Shown: one piece after another, positions 61,702 through 64,000 of the stretch
Layout: every line of letters starts with the position of its first letter
Position numbering within the stretch: the first letter of the stretch is position 1
From: Azospirillum picis
GTDB lineage: Bacteria; Pseudomonadota; Alphaproteobacteria; Azospirillales; Azospirillaceae
Length of the DNA stretch: 64,000 bases
Assembly (NCBI RefSeq): GCF_017876115.1
Contig: NZ_JAGINO010000026.1
Coordinates: 38,748 to 102,747 of the forward strand
Reading direction: 5' to 3'
Program-made: the position numbers and the translations under genes
The notes under the pieces: model-generated
Told to the model about the DNA's origin: nothing
What the model saw: the letters and a program-made list of their open reading frames with translations, nothing else
Database searches by the model: none

Positions 61702-63143
61702 CAGAAACCCTCCGCTTCGGTCCATTCGTCGCCCAGCAGTTCCGGCGTCTTGAACTCGATCAGCCGCTGCCAGTGATGATCGTAATCCTCGGTGAACAGG
61801 GCGGCAGTGAGGCTGTCGGCCAGTCGCTCCGCGCCGGCGCTGATGCCGGGGATGTCGCCGGTCACCTTGCCGTGGCTCAGCACCGCGGCATAGTTGAAGG
61901 CATGGACGCGGTTCAGCCAGGGGGCCTCGCCCGGATTGCGTTCCAGGAACTCGAAATCGGGGCCGAGATACGGGTGCAGGGCGAATTCGCTGCCTTCATG
62001 GCCCGGCAGGACATAGCGGTCACGCCACAGCAGGGTGTAGCGGGCGATCTCCGCCAGTTCCGGCCGCTGCGCCCAGTCGACGGAAAAGCCGGTGGCGAGG
62101 ATGACGTGGTCGACCGTCACCGTTCCGCGTCCGGTGCGCAGCACCAGCCGGTCGCCCTCCACCTCCGCCGCCTCGACGGGGCAGTTGGTGAGAAGCGAGA
62201 AGTTGGCGTGGCGCGAGCAGCGCAGCATCGAGTTGTGCGGCGCCGGGACGCCGGTGTCGGCGATGTACTGGTTGTAGGCCCAGCGCCGCTCGTCCGACAG
62301 GGTATGGAAACCCAGAACGATGCCGGGATGGCCGGCGCCCAGACTCTTGTTGATGCGCGGCAGTTCAGCCCGGCGGATCAGCATGTAGACCTTGGCGGCC
62401 CCGGTCTCCAGTGCCTCCGCCGCGTTGTCCACGGCGCCGGCACCGGCACCGAGCACCGCGACGGTCTTGCCCTTCAGCGCCGCGAAATCGATGGCCTCAT
62501 GGGCATGGCTCCAGAAGCGCTTGTCCACCGCCTGCCAGAAGGCGGGGACGAAGGGACCACCCAGCCCGTCGCGCCCATTGGCCAGGATCACCCGGCGCGC
62601 CCGCACCCGCTGCCGCCCCTCAGGACCGGCGAGGTCGAGGGAAACACCGTCCGCATCGCCGGTGATCGCGGTCAAGGTGGTGTCGTTCTGCACCGACGCG
62701 CCGGTGACGCGGCGGTACCAGGTCAGGTAATCGAGCCATTGCAGGCGCGGGATGCGGTGCAGAACCTCCCAGGCGGTGCGGCCGAATTGTGCCTCGTACC
62801 AGGCGCGGAAGGTCAGGTTGGCGAAGCCCAGCGCCGGCCCGGTCAGCGTCTTGGGCGACCGCAGCGTCTCCATGCGGGCATAGGTCGCCCACGGCCCCTC
62901 GCGGCCGGCGGGCGCCCGGTCGAACAGCCGGATGTTGGAGATGCCGACCTTGCGCAGGGCGAAGGCGGCGGTCAGCCCGGCCATGCCTGCCCCGACGATG
63001 GCGATGTCGAGAACGCCCTCTCGCGCCGGTACCCAGTCGGCCGGCGGCAGGGTGAGCACATCGAGATCGCGGGCGAGCCGCGCCTCCAGCTCCTCCAGGG
63101 AACGGGGGCCGGGGTCTGCAACGGTGGAACTGTCCTTGGTCAT
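61701..63143 (-). CDS. Flavoprotein monooxygenase (NAD(P)/FAD two-dinucleotide fold)
   Basis: A 480-residue FAD-dependent enzyme. The first dinucleotide motif IAIVGAGMAGLTAAF is near residue 49. A second motif, AVLGAGAGAVDNAAEAL, is near 232. ILATGFSVDW near 350 is typical of Baeyer-Villiger/N-hydroxylating monooxygenase relatives. The start at 63143 follows the ABC gene stop by two bases; an upstream TTG is not needed. Substrate unknown. Confidence 0.83.
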   Translation of the reverse strand: MTKDSSTVADPGPRSLEELEARLARDLDVLTLPPADWVPAREGVLDIAIVGAGMAGLTAAFALRKVGISNIRLFDRAPAGREGPWATYARMETLRSPKTLTGPALGFANLTFRAWYEAQFGRTAWEVLHRIPRLQWLDYLTWYRRVTGASVQNDTTLTAITGDADGVSLDLAGPEGRQRVRARRVILANGRDGLGGPFVPAFWQAVDKRFWSHAHEAIDFAALKGKTVAVLGAGAGAVDNAAEALETGAAKVYMLIRRAELPRINKSLGAGHPGIVLGFHTLSDERRWAYNQYIADTGVPAPHNSMLRCSRHANFSLLTNCPVEAAEVEGDRLVLRTGRGTVTVDHVILATGFSVDWAQRPELAEIARYTLLWRDRYVLPGHEGSEFALHPYLGPDFEFLERNPGEAPWLNRVHAFNYAAVLSHGKVTGDIPGISAGAERLADSLTAALFTEDYDHHWQRLIEFKTPELLGDEWTEAEGF

Positions 63144-63145
63144 CG

Positions 63146-63820
63146 TCAATCGGGTCCTGTCGGTATTGCGGTGTCAGGCGGCCTGGGCACCGCCCAATAG
63201 GCGTCGCGGATCTGCGGGTCGCGGGCGAGGTCGGCGGCAGGGCCGGACAGCACGATGCGGCCGGTCTGCAGCACATAGCCGCGATGGGCGATCTGCAGGG
63301 CGAGGCTGGCGTTCTGTTCCACCATGAAAATGCTGACGCCCTGCCGGTTGATGGTCTGGATCATCTCCAGCACGCGGTCGACATGCAAGGGCGACAGGCC
63401 CATCGTCGGCTCGTCCATCACGATCAGCCGGGGACGGCCCATCAGGGCGCGGGCCATCGCCACCATCTGCTGTTCGCCGCCAGACAGGGTGCCGGCCTGC
63501 TGGGAATGGCGTTCGCGCAGCTTGGGGAACAGGTCGAGGATGCTCTCGTAATCCTCCGCCACCTCGTGCGCGTCGCTGCGGGTGTAGGCGCCCATCAGCA
63601 CATTCTCGCGCACCGTCATGGTGCCGAACAAGCGGCGGGATTCGGGCACGGAGCCGATGCCGCGCCGGACGATCTGCGGCGTAGTCAAACCGGTCAGCGG
63701 CTGCCCGTCGAAGACCACCTGCCCGGAGCGCGGCTTCAGCAGCCCCAGGATGATTTTCATCGAGGTGGATTTGCCGCTGGCGTTGCCGCCCAGCAAGCAG
63801 ACGATCTGCCCGCGCGGCAC
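63146..63820 (-). pseudogene. N-terminally truncated LivF-type ABC ATPase
   Basis: A branched-chain amino acid-type ABC ATPase (224 aa from a GTG at 63820). Walker A GGNASGKST, the LSGGEQQMVAMARAL signature and Walker B LIVMDEPTMGLSP are intact. The family N-terminus of about 20 residues (first beta strand and A-loop) is missing. Homology begins at LSLEVPRGQIVCLLG, preceded by unrelated RPPAPTAP codons back to a TAG. The nucleotide-stacking A-loop aromatic is therefore lost. It looks like a gene cut by a rearrangement, although it is still open. Confidence 0.72.
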
Positions 63821-64000
63821 CTCCAGCGAAAGGTCGGGAGCAGTCGGAGCCGGCGGCCTGGACGACCTCGCCCCCCGCCACGACTACGAACGCTACGAGA
63901 CCTAGCATTACAGTTGCGCTTTTGTACGGTGGGCTTGGCAGGCGAGCGCTTGATGGCATCGCCTCCACGCCGACCATGCGATGACGGTTGCGGGTTCGAT
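63821..64000. other. Junction sequence at the window edge
   Basis: No gene is supported. A plus-strand frame ends with GGLDDLAPRHDYERYET and TAG at 63901-63903, which could be the tail of a broken gene. The boundary at about 63840 with the truncated ATPase suggests a recombination or insertion joint. Confidence 0.35.

Overview
The window is a GC-rich bacterial chromosome or megaplasmid segment. CODH/CooA genes of the Rhodospirillum type, MHS and RbsABC-type transporters, two plant-sugar acid pathways and codon use that keeps antisense frames open all suggest an alphaproteobacterium, probably Rhodospirillales close to Azospirillum. The taxon is an inference. I saw no rRNA, tRNA, CRISPR array or phage genes.

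Positions 576-14879 hold a complete carbon monoxide oxidation and hydrogen evolution locus. The minus-strand operon cooM-K-L-X-U-H plus hupE encodes a membrane-bound, ion-translocating NiFe hydrogenase and a nickel permease. The divergent plus-strand operon hypA-cooF-S-C-T-J-hypB-cooA-hypC encodes the CO dehydrogenase, its ferredoxin, six nickel or hydrogenase maturation factors and the haem CO sensor CooA. Two perfect CooA palindromes (8594-8609 and 8698-8713) sit between the operons, one placed for each. Electrons from CO would pass CooS to CooF to CooX/CooL/CooH to H2, with CooM/CooK coupling this to ion pumping.

15016-27144 is accessory carbon metabolism. It has an aldehyde dehydrogenase/enoyl-CoA hydratase/CoA-transferase operon with a divergent LysR gene and an MHS transporter. 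A cytoplasmic PaoABC-like molybdenum aldehyde oxidoreductase follows, then a SnoaL-like protein and a second LysR gene. 27145-38796 looks like a D-apiose/D-apionate catabolic locus: lactonase ApnL, a GntR regulator, oxidoisomerase ApnO, kinase OiaK, a RuBisCO-like protein (OiaX/OiaC type), and a divergent sugar ABC transporter in which the ATPase is fused to a permease.

38870-50952 has an Lrp regulator, two paralogous AraC regulators, an MFS transporter and a seven-gene minus-strand cluster. That cluster encodes a flavin reductase, RibB with a degenerate RibA domain, an acyl-CoA synthetase, two enoyl-CoA hydratases, a luciferase-like flavin monooxygenase and a creatininase-family amidohydrolase. 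I read it as an uncharacterised FMN-dependent ring-cleaving catabolic pathway. 51290-59837 is a sugar-acid island (DUF4862 protein, MHS transporter, 2-hydroxyacid dehydrogenase, idonate dehydrogenase-like, enolase-superfamily dehydratase, gluconate 5-dehydrogenase-like, GntR). Decayed transposase fragments of one family lie on both sides of it. 59877-60456 is a graveyard of three transposase remnants. 60610-63820 has a fused CMD/AhpD-type protein, a flavoprotein monooxygenase and an N-terminally truncated LivF-type ATPase at the window edge.
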